From positions 1,488,001 through 1,552,000 of the forward strand of contig OY829281.1 of NCBI GenBank assembly GCA_963691715.1: DNA of 64,000 bases, read 5' to 3'. Source of the DNA: HXMU1420-13 sp963691715. Its GTDB lineage: Bacteria; Bacteroidota; Rhodothermia; Balneolales; Balneolaceae. The translations under genes and the position numbers were made by a program. The notes beneath the pieces are model-generated. The model was not told where the DNA came from and did no database searches. It saw only the letters and a program-made list of their open reading frames with translations. This document shows, one piece after another, positions 9,074 to 17,272 of this stretch. Each line of letters opens with the position of its first letter. Positions within the stretch are counted from its first letter, which is position 1.

Positions 9074-9535
9074 ATGATCACAAAAGAACAAGTAGTACAA
9101 GCTCAACAAGAATGGGGCACTGGAGTAGTGAAAATTGGTTCTTTAAAACATAATAGAACAGAATGTGAAGCATACACCAATGAATTTTTAGATCATCTGT
9201 ATGCCTATGGCATTTCTGATGTTTTATTTAAGCCAACCAAATGTGCTATTGAGCAGTTTAGACCTACAAAAGCAGAAGCATTGTCTTATTTCATAGCAGG
9301 AGAGGATCGCAAATGCAAAGAAGACCATGGGTTTGCAACTAATCCATGGATTAGAGTACGATTTGAAAATACAAACTTCATTTTGGAAGAACATAGAGCC
9401 ATTGCGATGGGAAATTATTTTTTTACTGATTTAGAAGGAAATGAAGCAAAAGTTGAGTTTACATTTGGATATCAAAAGTTTGATGGGAAATTAAAAATCG
9501 ACGTACATCACTCCTCATTTCCATACAATCCTTAG
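9074..9535 (+). CDS. NTF2/SnoaL-like small protein
   Basis: A 153-residue protein whose alternating helix and strand pattern suggests a cone-shaped NTF2-like fold. It begins with ITKEQVVQAQQEWGTGVVKIGSL and contains FKPTKCAIEQFRPTKAEALSYFIAG and a C-terminal EFTFGYQKFDGKLKIDVHHSSFPY. Homologues are sometimes labelled phosphoribosyl-AMP cyclohydrolase, but no cyclohydrolase motif is visible. The role is unknown. Upstream, at about 9001-9010, an isolated ACATAACAAC resembles a repeat left end. Confidence 0.55.
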   Translation: MITKEQVVQAQQEWGTGVVKIGSLKHNRTECEAYTNEFLDHLYAYGISDVLFKPTKCAIEQFRPTKAEALSYFIAGEDRKCKEDHGFATNPWIRVRFENTNFILEEHRAIAMGNYFFTDLEGNEAKVEFTFGYQKFDGKLKIDVHHSSFPYNP

Positions 9536-9569
9536 TTGGTTAATGAAAATGATTAACGGTTATGTAACT

Positions 9570-10004
9570 CTACTCGCTTTTGATATTTTCTATTACGTTC
9601 GCCATTTCTGAATAGCGCATTTTTATTATTTGTATTACCTCAGATTTGTCTGCATCAAGCCCTTCAATATGATCTATTTTATTGAAGTGTCTTAAATATT
9701 TATCTCCCCAGAGAGTCATTTCTATTATTATTGGGGTGAAATCAATAGCCTTTTGGGTCAACAAATAAATATTTTCTTTTTTATTTGTAGGAAGTTTTCT
9801 TTTTGAAATTAAATGATAATTCTCCAACAACTTAAGCCTAGCAGAAAGAATACTTGGTGCTATTTTTTCTTCTGAAACTAGTAAATCTTTAAACGTTTTT
9901 TTATGCTTCAGAAGCATATCTCTGATAATCAATAAAGACCATTTATCGCCTACTATATCTAATGTAGAAGAGATAGGACAGCCTGAACGAAATTCTTTAT
10001 TCAT
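9570..10004 (-). CDS. HxlR-family winged-helix transcriptional regulator
   Basis: A 144-residue regulator. The N-terminal GCPISSTLDIVGDKWSLLIIRDML is the hallmark of HxlR, including the conserved Cys9 that senses electrophiles or oxidants in some members. The recognition helix region follows (FKDLLVSEEKIAPSILSARLKLLE) and then the beta-wing (YHLISKRK). It would act as a dimer on a nearby promoter. It faces the NTF2-like gene tail to tail and is divergent from a small membrane protein at 10186, which is a possible target. Confidence 0.85.
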   Translation of the reverse strand: MNKEFRSGCPISSTLDIVGDKWSLLIIRDMLLKHKKTFKDLLVSEEKIAPSILSARLKLLENYHLISKRKLPTNKKENIYLLTQKAIDFTPIIIEMTLWGDKYLRHFNKIDHIEGLDADKSEVIQIIKMRYSEMANVIENIKSE

Positions 10005-10185
10005 TGTAACAGAATACCATAATGGATTAGGGGATCACCTTTAAAATCTCAATAAACTTAAAATAAAAGAATTGAATAAGTAAAATCATAACTTGTTATT
10101 CATTTTTCTAAAGGAGCCCCCTCTTACTCAGAAATTCTGATAAGTCATAAGTGTTATTATTTTAGTATAACTTAATTATTTGAAA

Positions 10186-10578
10186 ATGAGAACCACAATT
10201 AAAATTAAATACTTTTGCGTTCTGTCCATAGTGATTGGTGTTATACACTTCACTTTAGAGACTTGGTATCACCTGAATTTTGATCAAAGTCTTATTCAAC
10301 TAATTGCAGATTATATAGGAATAAGTTTATTAATTATAGGTGGCTTCTATGTATTTAAAAATATTAATTCAAAAGGCTTATTATGTGGTGCTTGGGGTTA
10401 CAGTTTTTGTTTAAATTATAGAGCCTTTGCTTGGAGAATTGATGAATATTTTGCGGGGCATAGTACCAACCTTATAGATAATACATTATTAGTTTTATCA
10501 TTTACTTTAATCTTTTCTTTTTTAGCATTTACTTACTCAATGATTCTTTGTTTACCTTATAAAAAAACAGATTATTAA
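10186..10578 (+). CDS. Small integral membrane protein
   Basis: About 130 residues with roughly four hydrophobic segments (near residues 10-25, 40-58, 65-80 and 100-122). The ATG at 10186 is preferred over the TTG two codons upstream. No catalytic motif or family was recognised. It is transcribed divergently from the HxlR regulator, so the two may share the 10005-10185 control region. Confidence 0.5.
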   Translation: MRTTIKIKYFCVLSIVIGVIHFTLETWYHLNFDQSLIQLIADYIGISLLIIGGFYVFKNINSKGLLCGAWGYSFCLNYRAFAWRIDEYFAGHSTNLIDNTLLVLSFTLIFSFLAFTYSMILCLPYKKTDY

Positions 10579-10630
10579 CTACTAAAAACTAATTGCATTT
10601 CTAGTTTTTTGAATATGAGCTTATCAATAG

Positions 10631-10756
10631 ATGAACCTACAGGAAAAATTAGAGACTATAGATATATCAAATGAACTCTTCATCTTGTATGGATATGATT
10701 ACAGTTTTAGCATAAATTTAACAAATGAAGAAAATTATTTTATTCAAAAAAATTGA
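10631..10756 (+). CDS. Possible 41-codon open reading frame
   Basis: ATG at 10631 begins a short acidic reading frame (MNLQEKLETIDISNELFILY...) ending at TGA 10756, in the gap between two larger genes. No family and no clear ribosome binding site are visible, and it could be a remnant of a longer gene or chance. Confidence 0.2.
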   Translation: MNLQEKLETIDISNELFILYGYDYSFSINLTNEENYFIQKN

Positions 10757-10854
10757 ATCTATTTACTTCCAATTTCCTGTAACAAATTATTACATAGATA
10801 AAAATGTGTCATTATGTATTCATTACCAAGCTATAATGAAATAATTCTATCACT

Positions 10855-11463
10855 ATGAAAGTAAGTCATATCCTTTATAAAGTTAACAATCTTGAGGAAT
10901 CAGTTCTTAAATTTCAAGATGAAGGATTCAATGTAGAATACGGATCAAAAATACATCCTCATAATGCCTTGATATATTTTTCTGAAGGTCCATATATAGA
11001 ATTATTAGAAAAAGCTCCTGTTTCGTCTTTTATTAAAGTGTTACTGCGCGTTATCGGAAAAGGGAATATTGCAGACAGATTTCTTCAGTGGGAAGAAGAG
11101 AAAGAAGGGTTTTTTGAATTATGTTTCGAAAACTACCGCTCAGATTTTTCTAAAGAACAAGAAGTACTAGACTTACACGGATTTAAATATTTCATTACAA
11201 AAAGTAAGCGATTAGATCCTTTTGATCGTCTTTTAACTTGGAAACTTCTTTTTCCATACGAGCTAAAACTCCCTTTCTTTATGACCTATTTTAATATTGA
11301 TCCTAAACCGACCAACTTTGTTCATCCAAATGGTTTAAAGAACATAAAGTCTATCGAATATGGTACAGATACTAATTTAATTCCTATCATAAAAAAACTC
11401 TGTGATGATGATATACTAACCATCAATGAAGGGAAAGGAATTAAAAAAGTTATTTATGAATGA
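10855..11463 (+). CDS. VOC / glyoxalase-like domain protein
   Basis: A 202-residue protein starting MKVSHILYKVNNLEESVLKFQDEGFNVEYGS, the usual first beta-alpha-beta-beta unit of the vicinal oxygen chelate fold, with a likely metal-ligand His5 and Glu in YIELLEKAP. The remainder is typical of glyoxalase-like domains (Glyoxalase_3 type). The reaction is unknown. Cytoplasmic, single gene, convergent with dapD. Confidence 0.65.
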   Translation: MKVSHILYKVNNLEESVLKFQDEGFNVEYGSKIHPHNALIYFSEGPYIELLEKAPVSSFIKVLLRVIGKGNIADRFLQWEEEKEGFFELCFENYRSDFSKEQEVLDLHGFKYFITKSKRLDPFDRLLTWKLLFPYELKLPFFMTYFNIDPKPTNFVHPNGLKNIKSIEYGTDTNLIPIIKKLCDDDILTINEGKGIKKVIYE

Positions 11464-11522
11464 TTATTCAAATGACAACATAGTTTAATCCCTATTTACG
11501 TGTACTATTTATTATTTTCAAC

Positions 11523-12272
11523 TTATCTCAAAGCTGCCTCCAATTCCAAGGAAGCATCTGAATTTTCATCTCGATATTTTACAATAATTGGACATGCCAT
11601 GCTTAACCCCTCCTGAGTTGCCCACGCAGATTTCATGGGCCTTGTACCAGGAATAACCACTGCTCCTTCAGGAATTTCAGCGCCTCTGTCTCGAATTACT
11701 TCTTTAACTGCATCATAAACAGGAATAGATTTCGAAAGTGTAACACCTGGGGCAATTACGGCTTTTTTACGAACTAAAATTCCCTCTACAATAACAGCGC
11801 CGGCACCAATAAAACAATCATCTTCAATAATTACAGGATTCATTCCAACTGGTTCTAATACACCTCCAATTTGAACTCCAGCCGAAAGATGTACATTCCT
11901 GCCAATTTGTGCACAGGAGCCCACCAACGCATGGGAATCTACCATGGATCCTTCATCAACATAAGCACCTACATTTACATAGGCTGGTGGCATAATTATT
12001 ACTCCAGGTGCTACAAAAGAACCTCTCCGTACCGATGATCCTCCTGGTACTAATCGAACCCCGTCTTCGGGCTCAAAAAATTGAGGCGGTAAATTATGTT
12101 TGTCTACAAAACCTTCATAAATACCCTCATAGGAGGCATTAGTACCGTTTTTAAATGCTTCAAGGATCGCTTTTTTTACTTCTACATTTGCTTCCCAAGT
12201 GCCATCTTCAAGTTGGTTAGCTGATCGGAGTTCACCATCTTCCAAGAGATCAAGTATTTCTTCGTGTGTCAT
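11523..12272 (-). CDS. dapD: 2,3,4,5-Tetrahydropyridine-2,6-dicarboxylate N-succinyltransferase
   Basis: A 249-residue DapD that transfers succinyl from succinyl-CoA to tetrahydrodipicolinate in the succinylase branch of lysine/meso-diaminopimelate synthesis. The middle carries the left-handed beta-helix hexapeptide repeats (GGSSVRRGSFVAPGVIIMPPAYVNVGAYVDEGSMVDSHA region, roughly residues 75-190), with the family motifs GAYVDEG and LEPVGMNPVIIEDDCFIGAGA. It is somewhat shorter than the usual 270 residues. It stands apart from lysC-dapB-dapA about 22 kb away, but the four genes belong to one pathway. Divergent from the GH16 gene. Confidence 0.92.
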   Translation of the reverse strand: MTHEEILDLLEDGELRSANQLEDGTWEANVEVKKAILEAFKNGTNASYEGIYEGFVDKHNLPPQFFEPEDGVRLVPGGSSVRRGSFVAPGVIIMPPAYVNVGAYVDEGSMVDSHALVGSCAQIGRNVHLSAGVQIGGVLEPVGMNPVIIEDDCFIGAGAVIVEGILVRKKAVIAPGVTLSKSIPVYDAVKEVIRDRGAEIPEGAVVIPGTRPMKSAWATQEGLSMACPIIVKYRDENSDASLELEAALR

Positions 12273-12448
12273 TGCAGAATATTTATTGGTTCAATTAACA
12301 AAACTATATCTATTATCTAAGATACCAGTACTATATGATCAATCTCAATGCCTACTATTTTTTTCAAGCTTAATAACTTTTTATCTCAAACAATATTCAA
12401 TAGCTTAGAATACAAGTTTTAGCAATTTTTAAAGAATGAAGTTGGCTT

Positions 12449-13276
12449 ATGAATAAATATATTCTTGTATTAATAACCTCTGTAATTACAATACATATAT
12501 CATGCATGAAAAATAAAACAGCATCCGATGAAACTCATTCCGATGAGTGGAAACTAGTATGGGAGGATAACTTTGACGGAGACACATTAAATCTTGACAA
12601 TTGGAACCGGCAAGTTGTGAAAGCGGGTCGATTTAATGACGAATGGCAACGCTATACCGATAGCGAAGAAAATTCCTTTGTAGAAAATGGGAATTTAATT
12701 ATCAAGGCTATGCATATGAGCGATAGGCACGGGATGAATGAATACACATCTGCTCGATTAAATACCGCACAAAAACAGAGTTGGAAATACGGAAAAATTT
12801 CAGCTCGAATTAAACTCCCTTATGGTGCGGGGATGTGGCCTGCTTTTTGGATGCTTGGTGCGAATATCGATGAAAATGGTGGAGACACACCTTGGCCTAA
12901 ATCCGGTGAAATTGATATTCTTGAACTTTATGGTTCTAAGGATAACGCCAATATTGAAGCTAATTTTCATTATGCAGATGAAAACGGGAACCATGCCATG
13001 CTGGGACAACAACATTTCAAATTAGATTCCGGCACTTTTGCAGATGATTTTCATATTTTTGATCTTGAGTGGGATGCTGAAAAAATTTCATGGTCAGTAG
13101 ACGGTATACCATATGCAGAAGCCGGTATTCAAGATGAGATATACTCCGAATTTCATGAGGAATTTTTCCTTCTTTTGAATATTGCGGTAGGTGGAGAATG
13201 GGCTGGTCGACCAGATGAAACAACCATTTTTCCACAGTTTATGTATGTTGATTGGATTCGGGTGTATCAGAAATAG
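12449..13276 (+). CDS. GH16 beta-glucanase (laminarinase-like) lipoprotein
   Basis: A 275-residue family 16 glycoside hydrolase. The N-terminus has a lipobox ending at Cys19 (IHISC), so it is probably surface or periplasm anchored. The GH16 core starts at WKLVWEDNFDGD. The catalytic stretch is GEIDILELYG, with nucleophile Glu154, Asp156 and acid/base Glu159. Upstream are WPAFWMLG and downstream WDAEKISWSVDG and MYVDWIRVYQ. Beta-1,3- or mixed-linkage glucan is the most likely substrate, for example algal laminarin. It is convergent with the alpha-glucosidase gene. Confidence 0.9.
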   Translation: MNKYILVLITSVITIHISCMKNKTASDETHSDEWKLVWEDNFDGDTLNLDNWNRQVVKAGRFNDEWQRYTDSEENSFVENGNLIIKAMHMSDRHGMNEYTSARLNTAQKQSWKYGKISARIKLPYGAGMWPAFWMLGANIDENGGDTPWPKSGEIDILELYGSKDNANIEANFHYADENGNHAMLGQQHFKLDSGTFADDFHIFDLEWDAEKISWSVDGIPYAEAGIQDEIYSEFHEEFFLLLNIAVGGEWAGRPDETTIFPQFMYVDWIRVYQK

Positions 13277-13280
13277 TTTT

Positions 13281-14930
13281 TTATTTAATTATGTACACAC
13301 TAGCTTCCCACGGTTTAAGTATGTTTTCATTTAGATGTTGATCCCCATAATTACTAATCAGTAATTCTGCTCGATCTAACATTTCAATAGATTTAATAGA
13401 CTGCTGTTGATCAGTAAAATTAAGAAGTATAAAGTAACATCCATCTTCATCCCATCTTTTGTAAAGGAACACAGACTCACTTTCCATCATATATTCTTCA
13501 TAATCACCATAAACAAGAGTTTTATGTTCTTTTCTAAGTTGTAGCATTTTTTGATAGTAATACCAGATTGAATCTTTATCTTTAAGTGCAGATTCTACAT
13601 TAATAGTGGAATAGTTTGGATTCGAATTAATCCAAGTCGAATCAGATTCGCTAAATCCACCATGTTGTTTATCATTCCATTGCATAGGAGTTCTTGCATT
13701 ATCTCTAGCAATCTGGTGTATGACTTTCTCTAGCTGATCAAGATCTTTTCCTTCTCGTTCGTATTCAGCTATCTTATTCTTTATCTCAATGTCTTTATAC
13801 TCGCTTAATTCAGGAAATTGCACATTAGTCATCCCGATTTCACTTCCTTGATAGATACATGGAGTACCTCTTAAGGTTAGTAATAAAGTACATAACAATT
13901 TTGCTGATTCTTCTCTGTACTTCTTGTCATTTCCAAATCTAGAAACCATTCTTGGAAAGTCATGATTATCAAGAAAAAGTGTTATCCATCCTGTTTTACC
14001 CATTGTATTGTGCCATCTTCTAAACACTTCTTTGAATTCCGTTAGTTGGAATGTCTTAGGATCAAACTTCCCTCCTTTACCCCAATCTAATGCCATCAGT
14101 TCAAAATGGTAAATCATCTGAAGCTCTTTACGTTGTTCACCTGTATACAGTAATCCTTGATCAGGATTCACTCCTATTGCCTCACCCATTGAAAGCACAT
14201 CATAGTTAGAAAGAACTTTTTCATTCATCTCTTTTAGAAATTCATGCACTCTTGGACCATTCGTATACACCTCATTGATTGCTCCCATAAAATCATTTCG
14301 ATCTATATCGGGAAAGTCTAAATATTTTGAAATCATGGGTATTACATCCATCCTAAACCCGTCAACACCTTTCTTGAACCAGAAATGCATCATATCATAA
14401 ATCTCTTCTCTTAGTTTTGGATTTTCCCAATTCAAGTCTGGTTGTTTTTTTGAAAAAAGATGTAAGTAATATTCATCTGTTTGTCCATCATACTCCCAAG
14501 CATCGCCCCCAAAAAATGAAATCCAATTACTTGGCTTGTCTTTGTACCAGTAATAATAATCTCTAAATGGATTATCTACTGATTTTCTGGATTCAACAAA
14601 CCATTTATGCTCATCTGAACTATGATTAACAACTAAATCTAAAATAATTTTTAGCTCTCGTTTGTGAGCTTCCTCTAATAGCGTATCAAAATCTGACATG
14701 GTACCCATCTTCGACATGATGTTTCTATAATCACTAATATCATACCCATTATCATCATCAGGAGATTCAAAAATCGGACTCAACCATAAAACATCAACAC
14801 CTAGTTCTTTCAAGTAATCCAATTTCATAGTAATTCCATTTAAGTCTCCAAAACCGTCTCCTTTCGTATCCATAAAACTTCTAGGATATATTTGATAGAC
14901 AACGGCTTCTTTCCACCATGCTTTTTTCAT
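13281..14930 (-). CDS. GH13 alpha-glucosidase (oligo-1,6-glucosidase-like)
   Basis: A 549-residue cytoplasmic GH13 enzyme. It begins WWKEAVVYQIYPRSF. Conserved region I is DLVVNHSSDEH (98-108), region II GFRMDVI with nucleophile Asp195, region III Glu250 in MGEAIG and region IV DNHDFPR (Asp324). A Val directly after the nucleophile is the residue found in alpha-1,6-specific members, so isomalto-oligosaccharides are a plausible substrate. The C-terminal beta domain is complete. The promoter region upstream holds a LacI-type operator shared with the divergent aldo/keto reductase gene. Confidence 0.92.
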   Translation of the reverse strand: MKKAWWKEAVVYQIYPRSFMDTKGDGFGDLNGITMKLDYLKELGVDVLWLSPIFESPDDDNGYDISDYRNIMSKMGTMSDFDTLLEEAHKRELKIILDLVVNHSSDEHKWFVESRKSVDNPFRDYYYWYKDKPSNWISFFGGDAWEYDGQTDEYYLHLFSKKQPDLNWENPKLREEIYDMMHFWFKKGVDGFRMDVIPMISKYLDFPDIDRNDFMGAINEVYTNGPRVHEFLKEMNEKVLSNYDVLSMGEAIGVNPDQGLLYTGEQRKELQMIYHFELMALDWGKGGKFDPKTFQLTEFKEVFRRWHNTMGKTGWITLFLDNHDFPRMVSRFGNDKKYREESAKLLCTLLLTLRGTPCIYQGSEIGMTNVQFPELSEYKDIEIKNKIAEYEREGKDLDQLEKVIHQIARDNARTPMQWNDKQHGGFSESDSTWINSNPNYSTINVESALKDKDSIWYYYQKMLQLRKEHKTLVYGDYEEYMMESESVFLYKRWDEDGCYFILLNFTDQQQSIKSIEMLDRAELLISNYGDQHLNENILKPWEASVYIIK

Positions 14931-15059
14931 AACATTGAATTTTAATTATTAAGGTACTCTTAGCTTTGTTATATATTAAAAAGATTTAGATCCGAGATAA
15001 AGAATGAATTTAAAAAAACTAACTCTCAAATTTTTCCAACTGTTCTTTGTTACATCGTT

Positions 15060-15081
15060 CAGCCTTTTTGTTCGAAGGCTG
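15060..15081. promoter_or_regulatory. Inverted repeat in the divergent promoter region
   Basis: CAGCCTT and AAGGCTG form a 7-bp stem around an 8-base loop in the space between the alpha-glucosidase and aldo/keto reductase genes. There is no T-run on the plus strand. It could be an operator, an RNA hairpin or part of the leader of either gene. Confidence 0.35.
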
Positions 15082-15103
15082 TTGTGTCAATAAATTTTTA
15101 TGA

Positions 15104-15117
15104 TGTAAACGGTTTCA
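15104..15117. promoter_or_regulatory. Candidate LacI/GalR-family operator
   Basis: TGTAAACGGTTTCA fits the LacI-family consensus TGNAANCGNTTNCA at every fixed position, including the central CG. It lies 47 bases upstream of the aldo/keto reductase start and about 175 bases upstream of the divergent alpha-glucosidase. A LacI-type regulator binding here would control one or both units in response to a sugar. No lacI-like gene is in this window. Confidence 0.6.
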
Positions 15118-15163
15118 TTTTTAAGTAATTTTTGAGATCGGAATAACAGACTTAACTTAATTT

Positions 15164-16057
15164 ATGGATAAGAAATCATTTGACTTTTCTCCGTTAGTCA
15201 TTGGTACAATGAGGCTTGGAAAGTGGGGAGCTAATTACAATTCGTTAGAAACACATGAATTTATAGAACAATGTCTTTCTTTAGGATTCGAGGATTTTGA
15301 CCTAGCAGACATCTATGGTGATTATACCACAGAGCAAGAATTTGGAGAGGTTCTAAAAACAAATTCTCAATTAAGAAGCAAAATGCGACTAACCACAAAA
15401 TGTGGTATAAAACTCCCAACTTCAAATAGACCTTCGCATACCATTAAGTCTTACGATTCTACTTCCTCTCACATTTCTTTATCGGTTGAACATTCCTTAA
15501 AGAGCTTACATACCGACTATATTGATATTCTCTTGATACACAGACCGGATTATTTGATGAATCCCGAAGAAGTAGCTGAGACATTTCACCGTTTAAAAAA
15601 ATCTGGAAAAGTTCTACATTTTGGTGTTTCCAATTTCACAGTTCCTCAATTTGATATTCTCAATGCATATATCCCATTAATTACCAATCAAATTGAAATC
15701 TCACTATTGCAACGTGCTGCGTTTGAAGATGGCACATTAATACAATGCCTTAAACACAAAATTGCACCCACAGCGTGGTCACCCTTTGGTGGTGGTGAAA
15801 TCTTTAAAGAAGACACTAGAAATTCCACCATTCAGTCAATAAGAAAAACAGCACAAGCAATTGCTAAAAAATATGATTCTGGGATATTTGAAGTACTATT
15901 AGCATGGTTCAGAAATCATCCCAGTAACATTATTCCTGTATTAGGTACCACTAAAATGGAAAGAATTGAACGCGCAAAACAGTCTTTAGATCTAAACATT
16001 ACCCATGAAGAATGGTATGCATTATGGCAGGCAGCACTAGGAAAAGAAATAGCATAA
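15164..16057 (+). CDS. Aldo/keto reductase
   Basis: A 297-residue NAD(P)H-dependent aldo/keto reductase of the YdhF-like type. Motifs are LVIGTMRLGKWG at the N-terminus, FDLADIYGDYTTEQEFG (catalytic Asp and Tyr), the Lys in MRLTTKCGI, and the His in DILLIHRPD. The C-terminal cofactor-binding part includes IIPVLGTTKMERIERA. It is the first gene of a three-gene operon with an LLM monooxygenase and an SSS symporter, so it may reduce an aldehyde or ketone produced by the monooxygenase. Cytoplasmic. Confidence 0.88.
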   Translation: MDKKSFDFSPLVIGTMRLGKWGANYNSLETHEFIEQCLSLGFEDFDLADIYGDYTTEQEFGEVLKTNSQLRSKMRLTTKCGIKLPTSNRPSHTIKSYDSTSSHISLSVEHSLKSLHTDYIDILLIHRPDYLMNPEEVAETFHRLKKSGKVLHFGVSNFTVPQFDILNAYIPLITNQIEISLLQRAAFEDGTLIQCLKHKIAPTAWSPFGGGEIFKEDTRNSTIQSIRKTAQAIAKKYDSGIFEVLLAWFRNHPSNIIPVLGTTKMERIERAKQSLDLNITHEEWYALWQAALGKEIA

Positions 16058-16089
16058 TCTAGCAATTTAATAATGGAAATTCGTAGACT

Positions 16090-17247
16090 ATGAGTGAACA
16101 CAACATTGAAATTAGATCCAAACACTTAGATGGTGCAGAAATTGCGTGGTTTGCCCCAATTTGTGATGGTGATGATCGCTATTTAGGCGAAAGAAGCAAT
16201 GAATACAAGAGTACTTGGGAAAACACCTCTTCCATTTTACTCACAGCAGACAAACATGGCTTTCGAAACATATTGTGTCCCTCTTCCTATCAAGTGGGGC
16301 AAGATACCTTAACCTTCGCATCTGCCGTAGCTCCTTTAACAGAGCAAATAAATGTACTTGCTGCCATACGATGTGGAGAAGTTCATCCACCCATGCTAGC
16401 TAGAGCAATTGCTACTCTCGATCATATTTTAAAGGGTCGGCTAACGATTAACATCATTTCATCGAATCTTCCTGGTGAAGATCTAAATTCGGAGTTACGA
16501 TATCAACGATCTAGAGAAGTGATTCAGATTCTAAAACAAGCATGGTCACACGATGAGATTAATATAAAAGGAAAATTCTACGATTTTACACTTCCAACGA
16601 ATCCGGTGAAACCTTATCAACATGGTGGACCTTTGCTCTATTTTGGAGGCTATTCCCCTGCTGCCGTGGATTTATGTGCAGAATACTGTGATGTCTATTT
16701 GATGTGGCCAGAAACTAAGGAAAATTTGCATCAGCATATGATGGAAATGAGTAATAAAGCCGCCTTATATAATCGAACCGTAGACTTCGGGCTACGAATT
16801 CATGTGGTTGTAAGAGAAACAGAAACAGAGGCCATTGAATATGCACATAGTATTATTTCGAAACTTGATGTTGAACAAGGCAAAGAGTTAAGAGAGCGAG
16901 CTTTAGATGCAAAATCATTCGGTGTTAGTAAACAATCTGATATGAGAAACCAATCAGATAAAGATGGTTTTGTAGAGGATTTACTTTGGACAGGAATCGG
17001 TAAAGGGCGTTCAGGATGTGGAGCAGCCTTGGTGGGAACACCCGATCAAATCGTTAAAAAAATTCACGATTATATGGATATGGGAATTAGAGCATTTATA
17101 TTTTCTGGATATCCACATCAAGAAGAATGTGAGCGATTTGCGAAGCTTGTTTTACCTAGATTAAAAACCATATCATTGCCCATGGAGCAACAAAAAGTAA
17201 ACAACGCAATACCCATTACTCCTCTTGGAGCAGCCACTAGAATTTAA
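16090..17247 (+). CDS. LLM-class FMNH2-dependent monooxygenase (SsuD-like)
   Basis: A 385-residue flavin-dependent monooxygenase of the bacterial luciferase-like family, closest in motifs to alkanesulfonate monooxygenase SsuD. Seen are HPPMLARAIATLDHILKGRL, GLRIHVVVRETE (SsuD active-site Arg and His positions) and the loop WTGIGKGRSGCGAALVGTP with its conserved Arg. The SsuD His near the N-terminus (THGDG) is replaced by ICDGD. It needs a flavin reductase partner, which is not in the operon. The neighbours, an aldo/keto reductase and a sugar-type Na+ symporter, suggest oxidation of an imported organic compound, possibly a sulfonated sugar. Confidence 0.85.
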   Translation: MSEHNIEIRSKHLDGAEIAWFAPICDGDDRYLGERSNEYKSTWENTSSILLTADKHGFRNILCPSSYQVGQDTLTFASAVAPLTEQINVLAAIRCGEVHPPMLARAIATLDHILKGRLTINIISSNLPGEDLNSELRYQRSREVIQILKQAWSHDEINIKGKFYDFTLPTNPVKPYQHGGPLLYFGGYSPAAVDLCAEYCDVYLMWPETKENLHQHMMEMSNKAALYNRTVDFGLRIHVVVRETETEAIEYAHSIISKLDVEQGKELRERALDAKSFGVSKQSDMRNQSDKDGFVEDLLWTGIGKGRSGCGAALVGTPDQIVKKIHDYMDMGIRAFIFSGYPHQEECERFAKLVLPRLKTISLPMEQQKVNNAIPITPLGAATRI

Positions 17248-17272
17248 ACTATGGTAACAATTAGGAAACACG

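Noticed and set aside
12199..12408. Plus-strand frame over the dapD start
   Set aside because: Low-complexity Ser-rich translation antisense to dapD; no start signal or homology.
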